NCBI GenBank assembly: GCA_029259335.1
Contig: JAPDIY010000011.1
Location: forward strand, 1-45,272
Source: Archaeoglobi archaeon
Lineage (GTDB): Archaea; Halobacteriota; Archaeoglobi; Archaeoglobales; Archaeoglobaceae
Length of the DNA: 45,272 nt
Reading direction: 5' to 3'
The translations under genes and the position numbers were made by a program. How positions within the stretch are numbered: the stretch's first letter is position 1; each line of letters opens with the position of its first letter. Below are positions 6,176 to 14,235 of the stretch, piece by piece. Below the pieces are notes generated by a model. The model searched no databases, was not told the DNA's origin, and worked only from the letters and a program-made list of their open reading frames with translations.

Positions 6176-8152
6176 TCAGCGCCCCTTGAACTGGGGCTTC
6201 TCCTTCCTCAAGAAGGCTGAGATTCCCTCTCTCAGATCCTCGGTTGAGAAGAGTAATCCAGCGGCGGTGCACTCCCACTCCAAACCAACATCCATCGGCA
6301 CTTCTCCGCCCTTGTTGATCAACCTCTTTATCAGAGCCATTGAAATCGGGGCGCAGCGCTCTGCAATGTTCTTGGCGTAGTTCATAACCTCCTCTTCAAA
6401 CTTGTCATCATCGAAGACCTTGTTGATCAGTCCCCACTTCTCTGCCTCCTCCGCACTAATTCTCTCTCCAGTCAAAGCGAGCTGCATCGCTCTGCTTATG
6501 CCAATCAGCTTGACCATTCTCTGTGTACCACTCCATCCCGGTAGCAGTCCGAGACCAACTTCAGGCAGCCCAATTACAGCAGACTTCTTTGCAAGCCTGA
6601 TGTCGCAGGACATCGCAATCTCAAGCCCACCACCGAGAGCGTATCCATTAATCGCAGCAATAACTGGCTTCGGAATCTCACTCAGTCTTCTGAATATCCT
6701 TTCTCCCTTTCTATTGTGCTCAAGGAAATCGAATGGGTGAGTTATCAGAGTTGTCAGATCGGCTCCAGCGGAGAAGGCTCTGTCTCCCGCACCTGTTATA
6801 ACGATCACTCTCGTATCCTTATCATTCCAGAGCATCGTTATTGCCTTGTCAAGCTCGTCCATGAGTTCCGGTGATATCGTGTTAAGTCTGTCCGGCCTGT
6901 TGAGGATGAGCTTCGTTATCCCGCCTTCGAGCTTCTCAATCTTTATCGTCTTGAACTCATCCCCTTTTTTTTCTTCGCCCTCCGCAGCCTTTCCTTTTTT
7001 CAGCAGTTCCTCAAGTTTTCCCTCCTTCAGAGTCTTTGTGGGCTCAAATATCTTCTTTCCGAACTGTTTAGCGAGTTCCTCAAGCCTTGCTGCAATCTGC
7101 TTATCTCCAAATTGTTTTGCCAGCTCGAAAGGACCGAAGGGTCTGTTAAGACCGAGTTTGACTGCAGTATCAATATCCTCAGGCGTTGCAACACCCATTT
7201 CAACAAGCTTTACAGCCTCATTAATCTCAACGAAGGTGAAGTCCATCGGATTTATCTTGTCAGTTGCCTTGCTTGAGTCAATCTGCGGTCTACCAGCACT
7301 CCAGTCGTACCATCCCTGTCCGGTTTTTCTCCCCAGCTTGTTCTCCTTGACCATTTTTTCAAGGAACTCCGGTGGCTCGTAATCTGGACTTATGGTCTGG
7401 GCGTAGTACTTCATTGCATTGTAGAACGTATCAACACCTGTGTAGTCCATCAGCTCAAACGGTCCCATCGGAAGGCCGAGTCTTCTTACAGTTGCGTCTA
7501 CTTCCTCTGGTGTTGCGATCCCCTTCTCAAGTATCGCCATCAACAAAACTCCTGCTGGTGCCTGCACACGGTTGACTATAAACCCAGGCACATCTTTTTC
7601 CACTCTCACTGGCACCTTCCCTATGCTCTTCACGAACTCAACCAGAATCTGCATCGTCTCTTCACTCGTCTTCTCTCCCCTTATCACCTCAACAAGCCTC
7701 ATCAAGACGGGCGGATTGAAGAAATGCAGTCCGGCGAACTTGTCCTCCCTCGATGTGACTTTTGCCAAATCAGTAATTTTCATTGTTGAAGTGTTGCTGG
7801 CAAAAATACATTCCGGCTTCGCAATCTTGTCGCATTCCTTGAAAACCTCCTCCTTTATCTCAAAAACTTCTGGAACGGCCTCAATGATTAGATCTGCATC
7901 CTTAACAGCCTCTTCTAGATCAACTGTCGTCTTTATCCTCGAAAGAACTTCATCAGCACTTTTTATCTTCCCCTTCTGCTCCAGCTTAGCTAAGCTCTCC
8001 TTTATCATGTTCATTCCTCTGTCAATGAACTCCTGCTTGATATCCCTCATTGTAACGTTATATCCAGCCATGGCAGCGACTTCAGCAATCCCATGCCCCA
8101 TCAATCCAGCTCCGAGAACTGCTACATTCTTTATCCTCTCCCTAACATCCAT
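6176..8152 (-). CDS. fused 3-hydroxyacyl-CoA dehydrogenase / enoyl-CoA hydratase
   Basis: 658 aa. Residues of about 6-290 are an NAD-binding 3-hydroxyacyl-CoA dehydrogenase (GAGLMGHGIAEVAA, then ASNTSTM and HFFNPP with the catalytic His), followed by a second 3HCDH C-terminal domain (about 300-375) and a charged linker. The enoyl-CoA hydratase domain (about 400-658) keeps both catalytic glutamates, in GGGLEIAMSCDI and GLPEVGLGLLPG. It would convert enoyl-CoA to 3-ketoacyl-CoA in fatty-acid oxidation, or crotonyl-CoA as in Metallosphaera. The ATG at 8152 has a GGTGGT site; the frame is open to 8200 but adds no family sequence. Confidence 0.93.
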   Translation of the reverse strand: MDVRERIKNVAVLGAGLMGHGIAEVAAMAGYNVTMRDIKQEFIDRGMNMIKESLAKLEQKGKIKSADEVLSRIKTTVDLEEAVKDADLIIEAVPEVFEIKEEVFKECDKIAKPECIFASNTSTMKITDLAKVTSREDKFAGLHFFNPPVLMRLVEVIRGEKTSEETMQILVEFVKSIGKVPVRVEKDVPGFIVNRVQAPAGVLLMAILEKGIATPEEVDATVRRLGLPMGPFELMDYTGVDTFYNAMKYYAQTISPDYEPPEFLEKMVKENKLGRKTGQGWYDWSAGRPQIDSSKATDKINPMDFTFVEINEAVKLVEMGVATPEDIDTAVKLGLNRPFGPFELAKQFGDKQIAARLEELAKQFGKKIFEPTKTLKEGKLEELLKKGKAAEGEEKKGDEFKTIKIEKLEGGITKLILNRPDRLNTISPELMDELDKAITMLWNDKDTRVIVITGAGDRAFSAGADLTTLITHPFDFLEHNRKGERIFRRLSEIPKPVIAAINGYALGGGLEIAMSCDIRLAKKSAVIGLPEVGLGLLPGWSGTQRMVKLIGISRAMQLALTGERISAEEAEKWGLINKVFDDDKFEEEVMNYAKNIAERCAPISMALIKRLINKGGEVPMDVGLEWECTAAGLLFSTEDLREGISAFLRKEKPQFKGR

Positions 8153-8238
8153 ATTACCACCTGTCAACCAATCACAAAAAAGACTATTAAATCTTTCCAT
8201 TTTATTCGTTAATCTTGAACGGAAGAGTTAAAAGAGTT

Positions 8239-8961
8239 CTAAATCTTTGAAAGAAAATTCTTTACGTTTTCTTCTACCTTGGAGTAATCGTACGTGCATG
8301 TTACTATGTTTCCAACTGGTGTTCCCCTCAACTTCAGCGGGTTGAAGGGATTTCTACCACCGTAAACAACGAGAGCATCGCAGGTATACGTTTCTCCTCC
8401 GATCTCCACACCCTCAACTCTCTCTTTTCCGATCACACTTATATCTCCCCGAAGTTCACTGAGTTCAACCTCATATCCGAGCCTGTAAAACTGAGATTCA
8501 GCAAGTTCAACGATTCTGTCTTCTTTTGCTGCGATTAACACCTTGCTTCCGATCTTGCTGTTCTCTGATATCAACCTTAACGCCGTTTCAAGTGTGTAGA
8601 TGCCAGCCACCCTTTTTCCAAGTACGTTTAACTTCGCTGGTGCAACATCTGTTGCACCTGTGCAAAGAAGTACCTTTTTCGCTTCAAATCTCTTCAAACC
8701 GTTTCCTGAATTAACAATAACCGGCTTTGACTTTATTACAGTTCCAATATCAACAGGAATATCTTTTTTAAGTTCTTCCACCTCTTCGATGTATTTCTCA
8801 TATTTAGAGCTGAAATCGCTTAATTTTGAAAAGACACCGATTTCCCCACCACTTTCTCTCATGTCAAATACCATGGTTTTAAACCCTTTATCCATTAAAA
8901 TCTCCGCACACTTCAATCCTGCATATCCCGCCCCTATTACGACGTAATCCACTGCTACCAT
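8239..8961 (-). CDS. short FAD/NAD-dependent oxidoreductase, partner of GlpA
   Basis: 240 aa. It begins with a dinucleotide fold YVVIGAGYAGLKCAEIL and has the second FAD-contact motif VLLCTGATD near residue 100. Its start overlaps the end of the glpA-like gene by 7 nt. In many anaerobes GlpA-type dehydrogenases with a BFD domain are followed by a FAD-dependent oxidoreductase of about 400 aa; this one is much shorter. I infer that it passes electrons from glycerol-3-phosphate oxidation onward. No frameshift is visible that would explain the shortness. It could also be a GlpB-like subunit. Confidence 0.75.
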   Translation of the reverse strand: MVAVDYVVIGAGYAGLKCAEILMDKGFKTMVFDMRESGGEIGVFSKLSDFSSKYEKYIEEVEELKKDIPVDIGTVIKSKPVIVNSGNGLKRFEAKKVLLCTGATDVAPAKLNVLGKRVAGIYTLETALRLISENSKIGSKVLIAAKEDRIVELAESQFYRLGYEVELSELRGDISVIGKERVEGVEIGGETYTCDALVVYGGRNPFNPLKLRGTPVGNIVTCTYDYSKVEENVKNFLSKI

Positions 8962-10316
8962 ATCAGTTCACTTCCAGCACTATCTTTTACAACTTTATTA
9001 CGCTCCCTCTGCATTAAAACTATTATGTCTGCATGACATTTGTTACAATCCATCCCAGCCCTTGTGATGTGCTTCACAGCATCAAAGCTTGGAAAATCTC
9101 TTGCAACTTCCAGAATTTCAGCTCTGCTTACAAGATTGCAGAGGCAGACGATTTTACCATAATCTGGATTCTGGTCAACCAATTTTTCTATATCCTCCTC
9201 ACTTAACTCTCTGATCCTTGTGAATTTCGGCTTGACGATCTTCTCCTTTCTCCTCAACTCAAGTCCGCTTGCTGCAAGCATCCTCACAACCCTCTTTGCT
9301 ATTGCTGGAGCAGCGGTCAAACCGGGGCTCTGAATACCTGCAACGTTTATGAAATTCCTCACAGGCTGGTTGATGACGAAATCTCTACCTGCTATTGACC
9401 TAACCCCAGCGTAGTATGCGATAACGTCTTTTGGCAACCTTTTGAATAGTTTTCCGAACTTTTCCTTGAGTCCTTCGATCTCTTCTCTTTTCACACTTGT
9501 ATCCTCCTTATTTTCAACATCCACAAGGTTTGGCCCCCATATTGCCTTTCCGTCTATGCTTATCAGTGCTCCTCCGCCTTTCGTCCTTCTATCAGGTTTG
9601 AGAGGCAGGGCTGCGATTATGTGGTTCGAGAAACCCCTCTCGTTGAACACGATGTGCGAACCTTTTCCGGGAGTTATCGTAAGATCGTAACCAATCATTC
9701 TGGCAATTTCATCTGCGTATAGACCAGCGCAGTTTATGACATACTTCGACTCGTACTCACCGCAGACCGTTTTTAGTATGAAGCTGTTTGGTCTTCTCTT
9801 GATGTCCTTAACCTTGCAGTTGAATCGAAACTCAACTCCGTTCTCCTTCGCGAATCTGTAAGCTGTATACGTCATCTCTACGGGGTTCACTACTCCACCC
9901 GATGGGAAAAAAAGACCACCTCTTACTTTTTCTGTTATGTTAGGCTCCATTCTCAGTATTTCCTCTTTTGTCACTTCTTTCACTGCGACGTACTTCGAGA
10001 ACCACCACTTGAGAAAAGGGAGAGCCAGTTTGGTAATAGGATTTGTAGCAATAAGAAGTAAACCAACTCTCTTAAAAGCGAAGCCAAGTTCTCTACTTTC
10101 TTCGTCCATCATGGCATTACCTTCAAGGCACAGTTTTCCTTTGAGAGATCTAAAAGGTAGCTGGAAGGCATGTATTATCCCAGAACATCCCTTCGTTTGA
10201 TCTAGACCCATTGCCATCTTTTTTTCAAACACTATCACTCTGAGATCGTATTTTGATAATTCTTTTGCAATGAAGCATCCCGTCACTCCTGCTCCAACAA
10301 TCGCCACATCGTACAC
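8955..10316 (-). CDS. glpA: glycerol-3-phosphate dehydrogenase (GlpA type) with BFD [2Fe-2S] domain
   Basis: 453 aa. An N-terminal FAD-binding DAO fold (VAIVGAGVTGCFIAKELSKY) spans about 1-350. Near residues 390-440 lies a BFD-like domain with four cysteines (VCLCN and MDCNKCHADI) that binds [2Fe-2S]. This architecture is shared by anaerobic GlpA and by L-2-hydroxyglutarate oxidase-like proteins; GlpA is the usual reading in Archaeoglobus. The start is GTG, 33 bp after the stop of the regulator gene; a box at 10341-10349 about 27 bp upstream could drive a leaderless transcript. It forms an operon with the short FAD protein. Confidence 0.82.
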   Translation of the reverse strand: MYDVAIVGAGVTGCFIAKELSKYDLRVIVFEKKMAMGLDQTKGCSGIIHAFQLPFRSLKGKLCLEGNAMMDEESRELGFAFKRVGLLLIATNPITKLALPFLKWWFSKYVAVKEVTKEEILRMEPNITEKVRGGLFFPSGGVVNPVEMTYTAYRFAKENGVEFRFNCKVKDIKRRPNSFILKTVCGEYESKYVINCAGLYADEIARMIGYDLTITPGKGSHIVFNERGFSNHIIAALPLKPDRRTKGGGALISIDGKAIWGPNLVDVENKEDTSVKREEIEGLKEKFGKLFKRLPKDVIAYYAGVRSIAGRDFVINQPVRNFINVAGIQSPGLTAAPAIAKRVVRMLAASGLELRRKEKIVKPKFTRIRELSEEDIEKLVDQNPDYGKIVCLCNLVSRAEILEVARDFPSFDAVKHITRAGMDCNKCHADIIVLMQRERNKVVKDSAGSELIW

Positions 10317-10349
10317 GTTCTTTTTCTGGAAACTTCATACAATAAAAGG

Positions 10350-11114
10350 TTATGGGTACTCTACTGCTTCCTTTTTGAAATGCTCAAAGAGATCGAATCC
10401 CCATCTTATTGCGCTCTTTTCATAACTTAAAAGACCACTTTCTGTATCGTATTTTCCACTTCTCAGAAATAGACCCATGCACAGAGCTTTTTCAGTAGTT
10501 ATAACTGTGAACTTGACGTCGTTGTGAACGTACATTCTTCCCCCCTGAAGGAGATATTTCTTTAGCTCCTCATGGTAACTGTTCTCCAACGCATTGATGG
10601 CGTTCTGTGTAAGGATAACCTCTACATCAGCTTTGCGAGCAATTTCAACAAACATCTGCGGATGAGACGGGAAGAAAATTGCAGATGCAACTCTAACAAC
10701 GTCGGAAGTCTGATAAATCTCAGAGAAAACTCTAAAATGCTTGAGCACTTCGTCACCTTCAGTTCTGAGGACAGTGTAGTCTCCAAGCTCGTCTATCCTT
10801 AGCTTGAACTCTGGTGGTATTCTGCTAAGATCGTGAATTTCCCAGAACTTGGGGTCTTTCTCTATTGTGGAAATGATATCGTTGAACTTTTTTACTGCAA
10901 GGTATACAATCTCTCCTTTTTCAGTCATCACATAACTTGTGCCGTCCTTTTCAACAAGACCAATTTCAACGAGTTTTTTCAGCTGACGAGATATAAGAGG
11001 AGAGGACAATCCGGTTAATTCGACAATCTCCTTTAACGTTTTGGGATTATCGTACAACAGACTTAGGAGTAAACGCCGCTGGTTTGATGAGGCAATGATA
11101 TCAAATATATTCAT
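10350..11114 (-). CDS. FilR1/DUF1724-type winged-helix transcriptional regulator
   Basis: 254 aa. The winged HTH covers residues of about 1-70 (TLKEIVELTGLSSPLISRQLKKL), and the DUF1724-type domain ends with AIRWGFDLFEHF, the same C-terminal signature as its paralogue at 3488-4279. The ATG at 11114 has a strong GGGAGGAG ribosome site. The gene precedes glpA in the same direction, and its upstream region holds a phased dyad array (11157-11251), so it probably regulates itself, the divergent gene at 11297 and perhaps the glp genes. Confidence 0.87.
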   Translation of the reverse strand: MNIFDIIASSNQRRLLLSLLYDNPKTLKEIVELTGLSSPLISRQLKKLVEIGLVEKDGTSYVMTEKGEIVYLAVKKFNDIISTIEKDPKFWEIHDLSRIPPEFKLRIDELGDYTVLRTEGDEVLKHFRVFSEIYQTSDVVRVASAIFFPSHPQMFVEIARKADVEVILTQNAINALENSYHEELKKYLLQGGRMYVHNDVKFTVITTEKALCMGLFLRSGKYDTESGLLSYEKSAIRWGFDLFEHFKKEAVEYP

Positions 11115-11156
11115 ATGCTCCTCCCACTTTTGAACGAAATTAAAGCTTTCTAATTT

Positions 11157-11251
11157 TCTTCAAGATTGACCTCGGAGGTTAAGTGTTTACCTTTCAGGTT
11201 AACAGTTAACTTGCAATGTCAAAAATTTACCTAAAATGTTAGGTTTTGTTT
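11157..11251. promoter_or_regulatory. operator array: GTTAA-N3-TTAAC dyads at 20-bp spacing
   Basis: Centred at 11184, 11204 and 11224 are GGTTAA-GTG-TTTACC, GGTTAA-CAG-TTAACT and TGTCAA-AAA-TTTACC. Weaker half matches continue the 20-bp register at 11164 (TTGACC) and 11244 (TGTTAG). A perfect CCTAA-N4-TTAGG palindrome overlaps at 11230-11243. The geometry (5-bp arms, 3-bp spacer, 20-bp period) equals that of the array at 3360-3472, but the arm sequence differs. It lies between the divergent promoters of the regulator at 10350 and the gene at 11297. Confidence 0.75.
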
Positions 11252-11267
11252 AATCAAATAAAAAAAA

Positions 11268-11276
11268 CTTTTATAC
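11268..11276 (+). promoter_or_regulatory. TATA box of the 11297 gene (leaderless)
   Basis: CTTTTATAC preceded by an A7 run that can serve as BRE. Its centre is 25 bp before the ATG at 11297, so transcription would begin at or next to the start codon; no ribosome site is present, which fits. Confidence 0.6.
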
Positions 11277-11296
11277 TCTCAAACTGAACATGTACT

Positions 11297-11788
11297 ATGC
11301 GGGAATGTGGGATGTGTTCCCTTGACGGAACCATCCAGTCCGAAATCGTATTTGAGCCACTAGAACTTGAGCCACATGAAATTGAAAATCTTTTTGGGGA
11401 TGCCAATACAAGAAAAGTTCTCAAGGCTTTGACCGGAACTTTTTCAGGATTTAAAGATTTCTCAGGCAAACTCTTTGTTAGTGATTCGGGCGTTGTTGCT
11501 GTGAGCTATTTTGTGGATACAAGAAATCCCAGAATAGTCGTTCTAGCTAAGGTAGTGAGTAAAATCACTATTGCTTATGAGGTGAACCCGGATCTGGGGT
11601 TTAGAATATTTTTGGTAAGTGAAAATGGCGTCTCAAGCCACGAGTTTAGGTTGAATTTGGTCTACAGGTGTATTAACAGCCATCGTTGTGGCGGAGTTTG
11701 CTGGGCAGTTCCAATTTACGTTCTTCTACCAGAACTTTATCCAGAAGTCTGTGATGAAGACATGTGCAGTATGAATGTTATTACCTAA
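11297..11788 (+). CDS. small protein with cysteine pairs, divergent from FilR1-type regulator
   Basis: 163 aa, family not recognised. It starts with a CGMC pair at residues 4-7 and has five more Cys in the last 40 residues (RCIN, HRCGGVCW, EVCDEDMC). The middle is beta-rich and looks like one soluble domain; no signal peptide is visible. The cysteine pairs at both ends could bind a metal or form disulfides. It is read divergently from a regulator gene across a dyad array and is followed after 38 bp by the Mrp ATPase gene. A role as a second peptide-type product, parallel to the 2265-3296 locus, is conceivable but unproven. Confidence 0.7.
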   Translation: MRECGMCSLDGTIQSEIVFEPLELEPHEIENLFGDANTRKVLKALTGTFSGFKDFSGKLFVSDSGVVAVSYFVDTRNPRIVVLAKVVSKITIAYEVNPDLGFRIFLVSENGVSSHEFRLNLVYRCINSHRCGGVCWAVPIYVLLPELYPEVCDEDMCSMNVIT

Positions 11789-11826
11789 AGGGTAGGGTTA
11801 AAAATCGTGCAGCCTGAAAGGCAGTT

Positions 11827-12591
11827 ATGCAGAAAAGAGTGAGTGACTCGGATATTAAAGAGAGACTGGATAAGATCAAGTTCAGGATCGCTGTAATGAG
11901 TGGAAAGGGGGGAGTTGGAAAATCAACGGCAACAGCACTGTTGGCAGTCCATTATGCAAGGAACGGTAAGAAGGTAGGCATACTTGATGCTGACTTTCTT
12001 GGTCCAAGCATTCCACATCTTTTCGGTATACAGAACGCCAGAGTGTCTGTTAGCGATGAAGGTCTCGAACCGGTTCTGACTCAGAGGTATCAGATAAAGG
12101 TGATGTCAATGCAGTTTTTGTTGCCGAAGAAAGAAACACCGGTAATCTGGAGAGGACCGCTTATAGCTGGAATGCTGAGAGAGTTTCTTGGGAGAGTTGC
12201 ATGGGGTGAGCTTGATTACCTGATTGTTGATTTACCACCAGGAACCGGAGATGCTCCACTTACAGTAATGCAGGACGCCAAACCGAATGGGGCACTGATT
12301 GTCTCAACTCCTCAGGAATTAACTGCAGCGGTCGTGGAAAAAGCCATCAATATGGCAGAGGAGACGAATACAGCAGTTCTTGGGCTGATTGAGAATATGA
12401 GCTACTTCGAATGCCCCAACTGCGGCCATAAAAGCCACATATTTGGGAAGGGAAAGGCTTCAGAACTTGCTAGGAAGTACAAGATAGAATACGTCGCGGA
12501 AATACCCATTGAAACCGAACTGCTTCGATTTTCGGATCTGGGCAGAATTGAGGACTACGAAACTGACTGGTTTGAATACTTCCCTTATTGA
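11827..12591 (+). CDS. mrp: Mrp/NBP35-type Fe-S cluster carrier ATPase
   Basis: 254 aa P-loop ATPase of the Mrp/Nbp35/ApbC group. The deviant Walker A is GKGGVGKSTA near residue 27, switch I DADFLGPSIPHLFG near 58, and Walker B DLPPGTGDAPLTVMQD. The cluster-binding CPNC pair follows ENMSYFE near residue 198. These proteins carry and transfer [4Fe-4S] clusters to apo-enzymes in the cytoplasm. It is slightly shorter than many homologues but complete. It follows the 11297 gene by 38 bp and may share its transcript. Confidence 0.93.
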   Translation: MQKRVSDSDIKERLDKIKFRIAVMSGKGGVGKSTATALLAVHYARNGKKVGILDADFLGPSIPHLFGIQNARVSVSDEGLEPVLTQRYQIKVMSMQFLLPKKETPVIWRGPLIAGMLREFLGRVAWGELDYLIVDLPPGTGDAPLTVMQDAKPNGALIVSTPQELTAAVVEKAINMAEETNTAVLGLIENMSYFECPNCGHKSHIFGKGKASELARKYKIEYVAEIPIETELLRFSDLGRIEDYETDWFEYFPY

Positions 12592-12630
12592 AACACAGAT
12601 TATAAAAACAGGAATACTCACGAACCTCTG

Positions 12631-13290
12631 ATGAAAATCGTCGTATCTCTCGGCGGCTCTGTCTTTGGAAATGATGTGGAGAGAATTAGAGAATTTGGCA
12701 GAGTTCTTGACACCATTGCAGAGAAAAATCAGTTATTTGTTGTTGTAGGGGGTGGAAAGCTTGCAAGAGAGTATATTGGCAAGGCGAGAGAGCTTGGGGC
12801 GAGCGAGACCTTCTGCGATTACATTGGTATAGCTGCCACGAGGATGAATGCAATGCTGCTGATTTCTGCAATGAAAAGTGCTGCTAAAAAGGTACCTGTT
12901 GACTTTCTTGAAGTTGAGGAAACTTCCAAGTACAGCAAAGCAGTTGTCATGGGCGGAACGTTTCCGGGACACACGACAGATGCAACTGCGGCTTTGCTTG
13001 CCGAGTTTGTTGAAGCGGATCTCTTCATAAACGCAACGAATATAGATGGAGTTTATTCTGACGATCCCAAGAAAAACAAAAATGCCATAAAATACGACAG
13101 GATGAGCCCAGCACAACTCGTAGAGATCGTCGCAAAGGGTTCAATGAGAGCAGGGGCCAATGTCGTTATCGATCTTCTGGCGGCGAAAATTATAGAGAGG
13201 AGTAGAATAAAAACCTACGTGATACTCGGAGAACCTGAGAACTTGCTGAGGGCCATAGAAGGAGAAATTATCGGCACAGTCATAGAATGA
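12631..13290 (+). CDS. pyrH: UMP kinase (uridylate kinase)
   Basis: 219 aa, archaeal PyrH of the amino-acid-kinase fold. The glycine loop VSLGGSVFGND is at the N terminus, followed by VVGGGKLAREYI, GGTFPGHTTDA, and a C-terminal NATNIDGVYSDDPKKN nucleotide-binding segment. It phosphorylates UMP to UDP with ATP in pyrimidine nucleotide synthesis. A GATTATAAAA element lies about 28 bp upstream. The last 11 bp overlap the convergent mptD gene. Confidence 0.95.
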   Translation: MKIVVSLGGSVFGNDVERIREFGRVLDTIAEKNQLFVVVGGGKLAREYIGKARELGASETFCDYIGIAATRMNAMLLISAMKSAAKKVPVDFLEVEETSKYSKAVVMGGTFPGHTTDATAALLAEFVEADLFINATNIDGVYSDDPKKNKNAIKYDRMSPAQLVEIVAKGSMRAGANVVIDLLAAKIIERSRIKTYVILGEPENLLRAIEGEIIGTVIE

Positions 13291-13615
13291 GCCTCATCAG
13301 AGGGTACTTGAGCTTGTCATCCCATTCCAGAACCGCAGAAACCTGCGAATCCCCAACTTTCACAACAACCCTTGCATAAAGCATATCTGGCATGAGAGAC
13401 GTGTAGCCGAATGCGGAGATGTTTTTAAGCTTGTCCCTGTCTATCCTTACCTCTGCATCAACCACGTAGGGTTGGAGAAGCATGCAGCTTTCCATAGCCT
13501 TCTCAAGTATATCCGCGTTTCTCTCCGCTACTGGCATGCCGATGAATTGATGAAATAGGGCTCCGAGCTTTATTCCTGCTTCGAAAGCAGCTTCTTCAAC
13601 TTCCTTTCTCTCCAT
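13280..13615 (-). CDS. mptD: archaeal dihydroneopterin aldolase MptD (DUF372)
   Basis: 111 aa, full length for PF04038, with the typical N-terminal segment FEAGIKLGALFHQFIG and C-terminal VSAVLEWDDKLKYPLM. MptD cleaves 7,8-dihydroneopterin to 6-hydroxymethyl-7,8-dihydropterin in tetrahydromethanopterin synthesis, fitting an organism with C1 pterin chemistry. Its start overlaps the end of pssA by 46 nt, with no better downstream ATG before the conserved region, so the overlap appears real. Confidence 0.88.
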   Translation of the reverse strand: MERKEVEEAAFEAGIKLGALFHQFIGMPVAERNADILEKAMESCMLLQPYVVDAEVRIDRDKLKNISAFGYTSLMPDMLYARVVVKVGDSQVSAVLEWDDKLKYPLMRLIL

Positions 13616-14235
13616 TTTTCCATCACCTCACGAATTACGGGGTAAGCGGTGTAAATTCCCGCAAGAAGAAGAATGGCATAGCACATCTCCACAAAAAATA
13701 TGGCGGAGATCAGAACGACTGCAACGACAGCAAAAGCTATTGCATCGCTAATTCTCGGATACACAACGTCGCAGATCATGAGAAAGGAAAGGATAAAGGA
13801 CGCAAAGGCGAGAAAGTAGTAATCTACCGAAATTCTTACGAGAGATGTGACGATAAGGGCACTTACAAGCGTAGGGAGACCATAAAAGTCGGAAAATTTG
13901 AGAACGTTGAACCTCGCAAGCCTCAATATGGAAAAAGCAAGAAAAAGGGCTGCAAATGGAAAAAGATTTGGATCAAACCTTACCATGAGTGTTGCTGGAA
14001 AGACACCGAAAGAGATAGAATCTGCAAGAGAGTCGAGCTCTTTTCCAAACGGGCTTTTTTCGGTCTTTTTTGCTATGAAGCCATCAAGTCCGTCAGCAAA
14101 TGTCGAAAAGTAGAAGAGAGCGAAGGCTTCAATCCTCAAACCGTAAAGAAGCACATATGTAATTGCAGAAAATCCAAACAGGGCGTTGAGAACTGTCAGC
14201 GAGTCGGCAAGGCTAACTTCCCTGAATACTCTCAT
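13570..14235 (-). CDS. pssA: CDP-archaeol L-serine transferase (archaetidylserine synthase)
   Basis: 221 aa, CDP-alcohol phosphatidyltransferase family. The active-site motif is DGLDGFIAKKTEKSPFG followed by ELDSLADSISFG, with the four Asp residues of D-x2-D-G...D-x3-D; the usual Arg after Ala is Lys here. About six transmembrane segments follow. It transfers serine to CDP-archaeol, making archaetidylserine at the membrane. Its start overlaps the end of the decarboxylase gene by 23 nt. It belongs to the cluster artA-asd-pssA-mptD. Confidence 0.92.
   Translation of the reverse strand: MRVFREVSLADSLTVLNALFGFSAITYVLLYGLRIEAFALFYFSTFADGLDGFIAKKTEKSPFGKELDSLADSISFGVFPATLMVRFDPNLFPFAALFLAFSILRLARFNVLKFSDFYGLPTLVSALIVTSLVRISVDYYFLAFASFILSFLMICDVVYPRISDAIAFAVVAVVLISAIFFVEMCYAILLLAGIYTAYPVIREVMEKWRERKLKKLLSKQE

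Noticed and set aside
7572-8231. 219-aa plus-strand frame
   Set aside because: Antisense to the well-supported dehydrogenase/hydratase gene; Ser/Leu-rich composition typical of a shadow frame.
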